Assembly: GCA_018715855.1 (NCBI GenBank)
Contig: DVKW01000081.1
Span: 1 to 6,953 of the forward strand
DNA from: Candidatus Galligastranaerophilus intestinigallinarum
GTDB lineage: Bacteria > Cyanobacteriota > Vampirovibrionia > Gastranaerophilales > Gastranaerophilaceae
Reading direction: 5' to 3'
DNA length: 6,953 bases
The notes under the pieces are model-generated. The model saw only the letters and a list, made by a program, of their open reading frames with translations. It ran no database searches and was not told where the DNA came from. This document shows, one piece after another, positions 1-6,432 of the stretch (the first letter of the stretch is position 1; each line of letters opens with the position of its first letter). A program made the position numbers and the translations under genes.

Positions 1-335
1 AAGATATTAATGAAAAAACCTATGAAGGGGTGCTTCCAATAAGTTCTAAAACAGGCAAAAACATTGAAGAATTAAAAGAATTAATTTATAAAAATGTTGT
101 TGATGTTGATATTGATAACATTGAATTTACAACAAACCAAAGACAGCAAGAAAGCCTTCAAAATGCACTTATTGCAATTAATAATGCGCTTTTAGGAACA
201 AAAAATAAAGAGCTTCAAGATTTAATTTCAATTGATATAAAAACGGCCTTAATTTCGCTTGGCGAGATAACAGGCGAAGTTATAAACGATGAAATTTTAA
301 ACAGCATTTTTGATAAATTTTGCATAGGAAAATAA
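1..335 (+). CDS. mnmE: tRNA modification GTPase MnmE (TrmE), C-terminal part; 5' end outside window
   Basis: The reading frame is open from the left edge (first whole codon at base 3) and ends at TAA 333-335, giving about 110 C-terminal residues of a protein normally near 450. Near its start, SSKTG matches the G5 (SAK-type) motif of the G domain. A helical stretch follows with TNQRQ, then a segment matching the MnmE C-terminal helical domain (LGEITGEVINDEILNSIF) and the terminal FCIGK. The Cys of this C-(I/L/V)-G-K tail is conserved in the family. MnmE works with MnmG to install the (carboxymethyl)aminomethyl group on the wobble uridine at C5 of certain tRNAs, using GTP and a folate one-carbon unit. 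A GTG at 30-32 lies within the frame and is an internal Val codon, not a start. The stop abuts the stop of the opposing gene. Confidence 0.95.
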   Translation, partial: DINEKTYEGVLPISSKTGKNIEELKELIYKNVVDVDIDNIEFTTNQRQQESLQNALIAINNALLGTKNKELQDLISIDIKTALISLGEITGEVINDEILNSIFDKFCIGK

Positions 336-1109
336 TTATTCCCTGCTTTTAAGCTCCCACAAATCAAGTTCCGTATTATATTTATAAGTATGAAGCTTGC
401 CATCTTCACCAAGTTCGCTATAGAAAGAATCATTTGGGTTGGCCTTATCAAAATTTATTTCAAAGCTTCTGTCAACAATTTCGCCTTTTTCGTTTGAAAG
501 GCCTGAGATATAATAAAAGCCATCTTTTGTCGGCATTAAGGTTCTTTTTTCTAGAGTATCTCGGTCTCTTTCAGAAACAGAAAGAGCAACAGAGCCAAAC
601 AAATTAACCGTTACATCCGTTGTATCATCTGCCATATAATAAACGGTGATTAAAGAATCAGTTCCTTCCGGAATAGAATATGCTTTTTTAACATTCATGC
701 CGTTTGAAAAATCTAAAATTGTAATTGTTTTGGGAAGGTTTGTATCAGGGTTTATTTCGCCATATAAAATTTTTTCATTGTTTCTAAGGGGCGTAGTTTG
801 AAAATTGCTTAGTTTGCCTATTTTTAAATATTCTTCGGCAATTTTTTTATCGTATTTTACACCTTTTTTAAAATCATCCGCTTGTTTTTTTAAGCCAAAA
901 ATAACATCTTTAATTTCTTCACTTTTTTCAACTTCCGGTGCCAGCTCTTTTTCTGTAAAAAACTTTCCAAAAAGCCTTTCTAAAAAGCCTTTCTTTTCCG
1001 TTTCAACATTTGATGTGAAAGAAACAGAGTCTTGAATTATTCCAAAATTTTTTCTTGTTTGAATATGGCCATTTTGAACATTATATAAAGAAATTTGATT
1101 AACTCTCAT
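336..1109 (-). CDS. Orphan hypothetical protein, 257 aa, cysteine-free
   Basis: I do not recognise a family. The start is ATG 1109-1107, supported by a GAGG ribosome binding site 5 nt upstream. There is no signal peptide or membrane segment. Residues 1-33 are a polar leader ending VSFTS. Residues 37-110 are charged and lysine-rich with predicted helices (for example GFLERLFGKFF near 41-51 and KKQADDFKKGVKYDKKIAEEYLKIG near 74-98). Residues 115-257 look beta-rich, with alternating strands and turns (ITILDF, SLITVYYMADD, GKLHTYKYN, LDLWELK), suggesting a beta sandwich or a stack of beta hairpins. The 257 residues contain no cysteine. The short MRVNQI leader ending in FTS resembles leaders I recall on many Gastranaerophilales proteins, which may be a lineage sorting or processing signal; this is inference. 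It is a single-gene unit diverging from metG. Confidence 0.8.
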   Translation of the reverse strand: MRVNQISLYNVQNGHIQTRKNFGIIQDSVSFTSNVETEKKGFLERLFGKFFTEKELAPEVEKSEEIKDVIFGLKKQADDFKKGVKYDKKIAEEYLKIGKLSNFQTTPLRNNEKILYGEINPDTNLPKTITILDFSNGMNVKKAYSIPEGTDSLITVYYMADDTTDVTVNLFGSVALSVSERDRDTLEKRTLMPTKDGFYYISGLSNEKGEIVDRSFEINFDKANPNDSFYSELGEDGKLHTYKYNTELDLWELKSRE

Positions 1110-1114
1110 TTAAA

Positions 1115-1118
1115 CCTC
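1115..1118 (-). promoter_or_regulatory. Ribosome binding site of the 257-aa gene
   Basis: On the minus strand GAGG lies 5 nt before the ATG at 1109. It supports this start; no competing start with a better site was seen nearby. Confidence 0.7.
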
Positions 1119-1167
1119 AAAAAATCTAATGTTCAAACAAAACCAATGAATATAATTTTTTGCTTTA

Positions 1168-1176
1168 TGCTATAAT
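1168..1176 (+). promoter_or_regulatory. Extended -10 promoter element of metG
   Basis: TGC followed by TATAAT forms an extended -10 box (TGnTATAAT). The expected start would be near 1183, giving a short leader of about 17 nt that still includes the GGAG at 1187-1190. The -35 region (around 1147-1153) is poor, as often seen with extended -10 promoters. A second TATAAT at 1151-1156 could give an alternative start near 1163. Confidence 0.55.
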
Positions 1177-1186
1177 TTTTTTATTT

Positions 1187-1190
1187 GGAG
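1187..1190 (+). promoter_or_regulatory. Ribosome binding site of metG
   Basis: GGAG lies 9 nt before the ATG at 1200 and supports that start codon. Confidence 0.75.
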
Positions 1191-1199
1191 TAATTAATT

Positions 1200-2762
1200 A
1201 TGGAAAAATTTTCAATCACAACAGCAATAGATTATGTAAACGGCGAACCTCATATTGGCCATGCTTATGAAAAAATCTTTACGGATGTTATTTTCAGACA
1301 CTTTAAAAAAAGAAGCAAAAAATCTTTCTTTTTAACAGGAACAGATGAACATGGCATAAAAATTCAAAAAACGGCAAAAACATTGAATATAACACCAAAA
1401 GAACTTTGCGATAAAAACGCAAATTCATTTATTGAAGCTTGGAAACTTTTAGATATAAATTATTCCCACTTTATAAGAACAACGGATGATTACCACCAAA
1501 AAACCGTTCAAGACATTTTTGAAAAACTTTTAGAAAAAGGCGATATTTATAAACACAAATATACAGGCCTCTATTGTTCAGGCTGCGAATGCTTTTTAGC
1601 TGAAAAAGATTTGGATGAAGAAGGCAATTGCCCAATCCATGGTAAAAAGCCTGAAGTTGTATCTGAAGAAAATTATTTCTTTAAGCTGACAAAATATAAA
1701 GATAAAATTATAAACCATATTAAAAATAACCCTAATTTTATTCAACCAAGCTATAGAGCCCAAGAAGTTTTAAACCAACTGGAAAATATTGAAGATATTT
1801 CTGTTTCAAGGGCAAAAACAAACGTTGAATGGGGAATTGAAGTGAAATCTGACCCAAGCCAAGTTATTTATGTTTGGATTGATGCGCTTTCAAATTATAT
1901 TACAGGTTTAGGCTATAAAGTAAATGGTGAAAGCGAAGAAAACTATAAAGAATTTTGGCCCGTTGATTACCACATAATAGGGAAAGACATTTTAAAATTC
2001 CATTCAATTTATTGGATTGCAATTTTGATGGCACTTGATTTAGAACTTCCAAAAAGCATTTATGCCCATGGCTGGATTATGATTGATAAGAGCAAAATGT
2101 CTAAATCAACAGGAAACGTTATTTCTCCAAAATCTGTTATGGAAGCTTTTAATTTAAAAAACCCTGATGCTCTAAGATATTTTATGGTGACAGCAGCAGT
2201 TAACGGCAAAGACGGCAACTATTCAGACGATGATTTTAAAGAAAAAGTAAACGCAGACCTTGCAAACAATATGGGAAACTTATTAAATAGAACCTTAAAT
2301 ATGCTTGTTAAATATTTTGATGGCGAAATTAAAGGTGAATTTATTAATAATGAACTTATAAATGAAACTAAAGAAACCATTGATTCTGTTTTAAAATATT
2401 TTGATGAAATGGAACCGGCTCTTGCTGCAAATAAAATTATTGAACTTGTGGATGGCGCCAATAAATTTGTAAACGATAAAGCGCCTTGGGCATTAGCTAA
2501 AAATGGCGATATGGTTGAATGCGGCAAAACTTTATATTCAATTTTAAATTTAATGGCAAAAGTTGCAATTTTAATTGAACCTTATTGCCCAAATATCGCA
2601 TTAGATATGGCAAAACAGCTTAAAATTAATATCGATATGAAATATTTGGAAATTGAAGATTTAATGATAAAAGAAGGCAAATTAATTACAAAAGAAGAAA
2701 TTCACCCCGTATTTTTAAGGTTAGATTCTGAAATTATGGGCGATAAGAAAAAACAAAATTAA
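1200..2762 (+). CDS. metG: Methionyl-tRNA synthetase
   Basis: This 520-residue class I synthetase charges tRNA-Met with methionine in the cytoplasm. The HIGH signature is at residues 18-21 and the KMSKS signature is exact at 299-303, followed by TGNVISP. The N-terminal sequence (TTAIDYVNGEPHIGHAYE) and the TGTDEHG motif near 46-52 are typical of MetRS. A single zinc knuckle in the connective peptide uses C126, C129, C144 and H147, the CxxC...CxxH arrangement. YVWIDALSNYI near 224-234 and the IIGKDI segment near 259-264 complete the catalytic fold. Residues from about 350 onward form the helical anticodon-binding domain. The protein ends there, without the Trbp111-like tRNA-binding domain of longer MetRS of about 650 residues; such short forms are known. 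The gene is monocistronic, between a divergent promoter region and a hairpin terminator. Confidence 0.97.
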   Translation: MEKFSITTAIDYVNGEPHIGHAYEKIFTDVIFRHFKKRSKKSFFLTGTDEHGIKIQKTAKTLNITPKELCDKNANSFIEAWKLLDINYSHFIRTTDDYHQKTVQDIFEKLLEKGDIYKHKYTGLYCSGCECFLAEKDLDEEGNCPIHGKKPEVVSEENYFFKLTKYKDKIINHIKNNPNFIQPSYRAQEVLNQLENIEDISVSRAKTNVEWGIEVKSDPSQVIYVWIDALSNYITGLGYKVNGESEENYKEFWPVDYHIIGKDILKFHSIYWIAILMALDLELPKSIYAHGWIMIDKSKMSKSTGNVISPKSVMEAFNLKNPDALRYFMVTAAVNGKDGNYSDDDFKEKVNADLANNMGNLLNRTLNMLVKYFDGEIKGEFINNELINETKETIDSVLKYFDEMEPALAANKIIELVDGANKFVNDKAPWALAKNGDMVECGKTLYSILNLMAKVAILIEPYCPNIALDMAKQLKINIDMKYLEIEDLMIKEGKLITKEEIHPVFLRLDSEIMGDKKKQN

Positions 2763-2768
2763 AAATTT

Positions 2769-2803
2769 AAAAGCGGGGAAATTAAACCCCGCTTTTTATT
2801 TTA
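2769..2803. terminator. Bidirectional intrinsic terminator between metG and the minus-strand operon
   Basis: A perfect 10-bp stem pairs 2769-2778 (AAAAGCGGGG) with 2787-2796 (CCCCGCTTTT) across an 8-nt loop. On the plus strand a T-rich run follows (2793-2803, one A interruption), terminating metG just after its stop. On the minus strand the same stem is followed by T-rich sequence (complement of 2761-2768), so it can also end the convergent operon. The right arm shares one base (2796) with the stop codon of the Cys-cluster gene, and its plus-strand T-tract lies over that gene's last codons. Confidence 0.9.
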
Positions 2804-3227
2804 AGTATTCAATAAATTTTTTATCGGGTTCAAATTTAAACCCGCAGTTATCTAAAGTTGTTCCCCCCATTTGAATAAATTTTTTGTTAATTGAAGGGTA
2901 ATCACGGCAAAAAATCGGGCGGAAAAGATAAATTGAACAACGGTTATTTTTTAAAAATTTGCATTTGAATAAAATTGCACCGTTTAATTCTTCCCCTTCA
3001 TTTTGCACCTTGCCGTTTGGAGAAAAGAACCTGTATATAAGGTGGTTTTTCTGCATTATTTTAAAATCATCTTCATTTTTTATATAGCCATTTTCATTTG
3101 AAAAAAGAATATTTTTGCAGCATTCACCGCACATTTTGCATTTGCCTTTAACAACATATTTAGATGATGTTAAATGGTTTTTAAATGTTAAAAAAATATC
3201 TTCTAAAAAATTTTTAATTCGGGTCAA
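2796..3227 (-). CDS. YkgJ-type CxxCxxCC zinc/iron-chelating cluster protein
   Basis: This protein of about 143 residues matches the YkgJ family (Pfam CxxCxxCC), cytoplasmic proteins thought to bind zinc or iron with unknown biochemical role. The hallmark C30-x2-C33-x2-C36-C37 is present. The other family cysteines are C89, C97, C107 and C128, with the diagnostic CSIYLFRPIFCRDYP at 97-111. The start is forced: reading upstream, the frame hits TGA (3233-3231) two codons before TTG 3227-3225, and the first ATG is inside the Cys motif at residue 32. TTG is therefore the likely start, preceded by GGTGA. The start overlaps the end of the lipoprotein gene by 14 nt, suggesting coupled translation. 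It is the last gene of the operon, ending at the terminator hairpin. The family call is secure; the ligand and function are not. Confidence 0.88.
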   Translation of the reverse strand: MTRIKNFLEDIFLTFKNHLTSSKYVVKGKCKMCGECCKNILFSNENGYIKNEDDFKIMQKNHLIYRFFSPNGKVQNEGEELNGAILFKCKFLKNNRCSIYLFRPIFCRDYPSINKKFIQMGGTTLDNCGFKFEPDKKFIEYLK

Positions 3228-3624
3228 CTCTCACCATTCCAATCGCAACAGGCTGTTTAAAATCGGTAAAATCAAAAATTTGAAAAATATAAAAACCTCT
3301 ATTATTTATAACTACATAATCAGAAAATGTGGTTTTGTTTTTTAATTCTAAGGTTCTGTTGTATAAATATTCATAGCCCCAAAATTCAGATTTTTCATCT
3401 TCTTTTTTAAAAACCTGAAGTTTCAAAAGGCGAGTTTTAAACTGTTTTGGGTTATAGACGGCAAAATAAATTCTCTCTCCCACTTTAAATTCATTTGTTG
3501 TATTATACAAAGTTTCTTTTGTAAAGGGAGTTTTAGAAAATGCGATAATTGGTTTATCTTTGCTGCAGCCTGTTATAAAAAAAGTTGCAACAAAAATAAA
3601 AAGAATTAAAAAGAACTTTTTCAA
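3214..3624 (-). CDS. Small lipoprotein of unknown function, 136 aa
   Basis: The N-terminus is a textbook type II signal peptide: two lysines, a hydrophobic run at residues 4-17, and the lipobox I17-T18-G19-C20. The lipidated C20 is followed by Ser and Lys, so by the E. coli +2 rule it would not be retained in the inner membrane. The mature domain of about 116 residues is rich in aromatic residues and alternating hydrophobics (RIYFAVYNP near 51-59; FYIFQIFDFTD near 111-121), suggesting a single beta-sandwich domain; I do not recognise a family. The start is TTG at 3624-3622, overlapping the TGA of the TPR gene as TTGA, with AAGGG 8 nt upstream. No ATG is available that would keep the signal peptide. 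Its position between an exported TPR protein and a YkgJ protein suggests an envelope role linked to the TPR protein; that is inference. Confidence 0.85.
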   Translation of the reverse strand: MKKFFLILFIFVATFFITGCSKDKPIIAFSKTPFTKETLYNTTNEFKVGERIYFAVYNPKQFKTRLLKLQVFKKEDEKSEFWGYEYLYNRTLELKNKTTFSDYVVINNRGFYIFQIFDFTDFKQPVAIGMVRVDPN

Positions 3625-5642
3625 TCTACAAGCCCTTCATATAAAGTTTTAATTTTTAATTCAGCCTGTTTTTTTAGTTCAGGGTTATCTGAAACCTCAA
3701 TAAATTTTTCATAATAATAAATTGCATTATCTTTGTTTTGTTTCTTTTCAAAACATTTTCCTAAGCCCCAATAAGCAAAAGCGTATTTAGGGTTTATGCC
3801 AAGCGCTTTTTCAAAGTTTTTAATGGCCGAATCATAATCATTTTTGTCAAAATCGCAAAGCCCAAGGTTAAAATAAGCGTTTTCACTGCTTGGGTTTATT
3901 TCAAGCGCTTTATTATAATTTTCAACTGCTTTAATATCATCTTTTAAATATTTATACATTGAACCTATTTTAATGTATAAATCGGCATCATTCGGGTATT
4001 TTTCAAGGCTTTTTTGGTAAAGTTCAAGCGCGCTTTCAAAATTGCCTGTTTTTGTGTAGCTGTCTGCCAAAAGTTCAAGCGAATCATCATCATTATTGTC
4101 TAATTCATAGGCTTTTTTATAGGCATTTTGTGCAGTTTGTTCTTCATTTAAGCTGCTTAAAGATTTTCCGTATTCTTTATAAACTTCTTTATCTGTTGGT
4201 GCCACTTGAATTGCTTTTTCATAAGATTCAACAACTTTTGTTTTTGCGCCTAAACCTTCATATGTTTTTGCTAAACCTAAATATGCCTTTGAATTTTCGG
4301 GGTTTTCAGCAACAGCAGCCGTATAAATTTCTTTTGCTTTTCTATAATCTTTTTCTTTTACAAGTGAATTTGCCCATTCAACAGAATTTGAATAAATGCT
4401 GTTTGAAATATCAGTTTTTTTAATTCCAAATTCCGCTAAATCGCTTGGTTCAAAATAAGAAAGTTTTCTATAAATGTTATCTGCTTCTTTAAATTGTTTC
4501 ATTGCTTCTAAACAAAGCCCTTTATTATAAGCGGCTCTTAAATTTTTAGAATTTACATTTAATTCTTCTTCATAAATATTTAAAGCGTTTTGGAATTCGC
4601 CGTTTTGAAAATAACTTTTTGCAAGCTCATTTTTAATGTCGAAATCGGATGAAACTTTAACACCTTTTTGAAGAACACTAATTGCATAATTAGGATTATT
4701 ATTTTTCTGATACAAAATTCCAAGGTTCATATAAGCGTTTTTATCGTTTGGATATGCCTTTATGTAATCTTGATAAGCTGCAATTGCTTCATCAGTTTTT
4801 CCCATTTGTTCCAACAATTTGCCATAATCAAATCTTAAATTGTTCAATTCGGGGTTCAATTGAAAAGCTTTTTGGTAATTTTGATAAGCTTCTTCATTTT
4901 GTTTTAAATAGCTCTGAACAACTGCCAAATTACCATATGAAATGTAATCATTCGGGTTAATTTTAACCGCACTTTCAAAATTTTCTTTTGCTTTTTGGTA
5001 TTCGCCGTTTCTTAAATAAGCAAGCCCCAATTCAGGATAACTTTTAAATGTTTCAGGGCTTTGTTGTTTAACATTTTCAAACTCTAAAATTGCATTTTTA
5101 TAATCTTTTAAATTTAGGTAGCTGTTAGCTAAAAGGTTTTTTGCTTCTTTGTTGTATGGATATGCCGACATAAACTTTTGATAAAAACCGATTGCATCAT
5201 TGTATTCTTCACTGTAAAATTTTGAATTTGCCAAATTCAAATAGTTATATTTGTAATCGGGCATAATAACTTGTGCTTTTTGGTATTGTTCAAAAGCCCT
5301 TTTGTAGTCGCCTTTTTGTTGGTAAATATTACCAAGGCTAATGTATAAAAAAGCATCGTTTGGGTTTTGTTCAATTGCTTTATTGTAATAATTAACCGCA
5401 TTGTCAAATTCGCCGTTTCTTGCATATAAACCCGCAAGCTTAACAATTAAAGCAGGTTCATCTTTAGAATTGTTCAACGCTTTTTGAACAAGGTCAATTG
5501 CATCATCAAAACGGTTATAATTTTCAAACTTAATTGCTTCCTGATACAATTTGTTTGCTTCAGGAGACATTTTAGCGTAGCTTGGAAGGCAAACAAGCAA
5601 GGTTAAAAGAAATAATGTAGTTATATTTTTTGCATTTTTCAT
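3621..5642 (-). CDS. Exported tetratricopeptide-repeat protein, about 18 TPRs, 673 aa
   Basis: The preferred start is ATG 5642-5640, 7 nt after a strong AAAAGGAG site. An in-frame TTG at 5648 is only 1 nt from the GGAG and is rejected. Residues 1-23 are a signal peptide (KNAK, hydrophobic LFLLTLLVCL, cleavage after SYA); the VC in it is a poor lipobox, so a soluble exported protein is expected. The rest is almost wholly TPR units of 34 residues with the usual G/A-Y-A-P pattern (LGNIY, A..Y.KA, NP). I count about 11 from residue 25 to 402, an interruption of about 17 residues near 403-420, then 7 more to about 653, followed by a short helix. Such proteins are scaffolds for protein complexes, often in envelope biogenesis. 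The stop TGA overlaps the lipoprotein start by 4 nt, and recO lies 13 nt upstream. The partner is unknown. Confidence 0.93.
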   Translation of the reverse strand: MKNAKNITTLFLLTLLVCLPSYAKMSPEANKLYQEAIKFENYNRFDDAIDLVQKALNNSKDEPALIVKLAGLYARNGEFDNAVNYYNKAIEQNPNDAFLYISLGNIYQQKGDYKRAFEQYQKAQVIMPDYKYNYLNLANSKFYSEEYNDAIGFYQKFMSAYPYNKEAKNLLANSYLNLKDYKNAILEFENVKQQSPETFKSYPELGLAYLRNGEYQKAKENFESAVKINPNDYISYGNLAVVQSYLKQNEEAYQNYQKAFQLNPELNNLRFDYGKLLEQMGKTDEAIAAYQDYIKAYPNDKNAYMNLGILYQKNNNPNYAISVLQKGVKVSSDFDIKNELAKSYFQNGEFQNALNIYEEELNVNSKNLRAAYNKGLCLEAMKQFKEADNIYRKLSYFEPSDLAEFGIKKTDISNSIYSNSVEWANSLVKEKDYRKAKEIYTAAVAENPENSKAYLGLAKTYEGLGAKTKVVESYEKAIQVAPTDKEVYKEYGKSLSSLNEEQTAQNAYKKAYELDNNDDDSLELLADSYTKTGNFESALELYQKSLEKYPNDADLYIKIGSMYKYLKDDIKAVENYNKALEINPSSENAYFNLGLCDFDKNDYDSAIKNFEKALGINPKYAFAYWGLGKCFEKKQNKDNAIYYYEKFIEVSDNPELKKQAELKIKTLYEGLVD
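3633..3637 (-). promoter_or_regulatory. Ribosome binding site for the lipoprotein TTG start
   Basis: On the minus strand AAGGG sits 8 nt before the TTG at 3624, inside the last codons of the TPR gene. It supports use of the non-ATG start that gives a complete signal peptide. Confidence 0.6.
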
Positions 5643-5649
5643 AATCAAA

Positions 5650-5657
5650 CTCCTTTT
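5650..5657 (-). promoter_or_regulatory. Ribosome binding site deciding the TPR protein start
   Basis: AAAAGGAG on the minus strand overlaps the recO stop codon and lies 7 nt before ATG 5642. The upstream in-frame TTG at 5648 is too close (1 nt) to be used with it. The protein is therefore two residues shorter than the longest open frame. Confidence 0.8.
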
Positions 5658-6429
5658 AGCCTAAATGGGTTTCTTCCATAACTTTGAATGCTTTGCTCTT
5701 TTTATTGCTCGTTATTTCAATATACTTCTTTAAGAGATTAAAGCAACCATTTGTAACTTTTTCATTTACCAAATCATCATATTTTGTTTTTTTATCAACG
5801 GGCGTTTCATTTAATTCTATTAAAAAATTTCTAATCTTTTCATGCATTTTAACATAAGAAACAGAATCTATTGCACAATCTAAACAAGCAATGCCGCCTG
5901 TTTCCGTTGAAAATAAAACGGCTCCTTTGGGTTCTTTTGAACACTTCAAACACCTTCTAAGTTCAATTCCAAAACCCGATAAATTCATAAAAATAAGTTG
6001 AAATTTAATTTCTGCCAATAAAATTTGGGTTTTATTTTGGGCGTTTTGAATGTTATTTAATGTTTTATATAAAAGTTCATAAATCGCTTCATTTTGGCTT
6101 TTTTCATTGTTTTCAACAGCGCAAAAAGTGTTTATTGTTTCTGTTGTGTAAATTGCCATGGTTAATTTGTCAAGGTCATATCTTAATTTGTTAAAAGAAT
6201 TAATAGCGCTTGCTTCTTTAATAATATCAAGGTTTCTTCTTTGCGACATAATTAAACTGTTTGCAACAAGTGCCTGAGAAGCTGCGCCAAGTTTGCTTTT
6301 TGGGCGTTTAACCCCCTTTGCAACTCCTCTAATCAGCCCCATATCTTTTGAAAACATTACGACAATGTTGTCAAATTCGCTTATTGGGTATGTTTTAATA
6401 TTTATTGCATCTGTTGAATAGTTTTGCAT
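5656..6429 (-). CDS. recO: DNA repair protein RecO
   Basis: This 257-residue protein has the usual RecO length and layout. RecO anneals DNA and, with RecR, loads RecA onto SSB-coated single strands in the RecF pathway. The N-terminal OB-fold is recognisable from SEFDNIVVMFSKDMGLIRGVAKGVKRPKSKLG (split here: SEFDNIVVMFSKD at 17-29, then GLIRGVAKGVKRPKSKLG at 31-48). A helical region follows, and a four-cysteine zinc site at C160, C163, C182 and C185 with the family pattern RRCLKC ... GGIACLDC. The ATG at 6429-6427 is 3 nt after the upstream stop, with no clear ribosome binding site, so it probably relies on coupling to the preceding gene. The TPR gene follows after 13 nt. All expected features are intact. 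Confidence 0.93.
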   Translation of the reverse strand: MQNYSTDAINIKTYPISEFDNIVVMFSKDMGLIRGVAKGVKRPKSKLGAASQALVANSLIMSQRRNLDIIKEASAINSFNKLRYDLDKLTMAIYTTETINTFCAVENNEKSQNEAIYELLYKTLNNIQNAQNKTQILLAEIKFQLIFMNLSGFGIELRRCLKCSKEPKGAVLFSTETGGIACLDCAIDSVSYVKMHEKIRNFLIELNETPVDKKTKYDDLVNEKVTNGCFNLLKKYIEITSNKKSKAFKVMEETHLG

Positions 6430-6432
6430 TAT

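Larger units (their letters stand above)
1110..1199. promoter_or_regulatory. Divergent intergenic region between the 257-aa gene and metG
   Basis: These 90 bp are the only gap in the window longer than about 35 bp, and must hold promoters for both divergent genes. On the plus strand two perfect TATAAT boxes occur (1151-1156 and 1171-1176). On the minus strand there are only AT-rich -10-like stretches and no convincing -35. No T-box, riboswitch or long inverted repeat is visible, and the space is too short for a T-box leader. Confidence 0.6.

Noticed and set aside
30..335. A complete 101-residue gene starting at GTG 30.
   Set aside because: The frame is open to base 3 and the content is the MnmE C-terminus, so the gene begins outside the window.
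215..451. Minus-strand open frame bridging mnmE and the 257-aa gene.
   Set aside because: It overlaps two better supported genes in other frames and shows no domain or ribosome binding site.
1110..1199. T-box or riboswitch leader for metG.
   Set aside because: Only 90 bp, with no specifier stem, antiterminator or terminator hairpin visible.
2219..2527. Minus-strand open frame inside metG.
   Set aside because: It lies opposite the intact, motif-complete MetRS frame with a Ser/Leu-rich composition typical of a shadow frame.
3115..3345. Plus-strand open frame across the YkgJ/lipoprotein junction.
   Set aside because: It is antisense to the CxxCxxCC codons and the lipoprotein; no independent support.
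4052..4423. Plus-strand open frame rich in Leu, His and Gln.
   Set aside because: It is antisense to the TPR array; the composition follows from the complement of repeated TPR codons, and it has no ribosome binding site or recognisable domain.
3621..5642. Tandem DNA repeats, possibly a satellite or CRISPR-like array.
   Set aside because: The recurring short words (for example those around TTTTTGGTAAT and AATTGC) reflect the 34-codon TPR unit and are not identical DNA repeats; there are no repeat-spacer units.
5643..5648. TTG at 5648 as the start of the TPR protein, adding two residues.
   Set aside because: It is 1 nt from the GGAG, while the ATG at 5642 is 7 nt away and gives a normal signal peptide.
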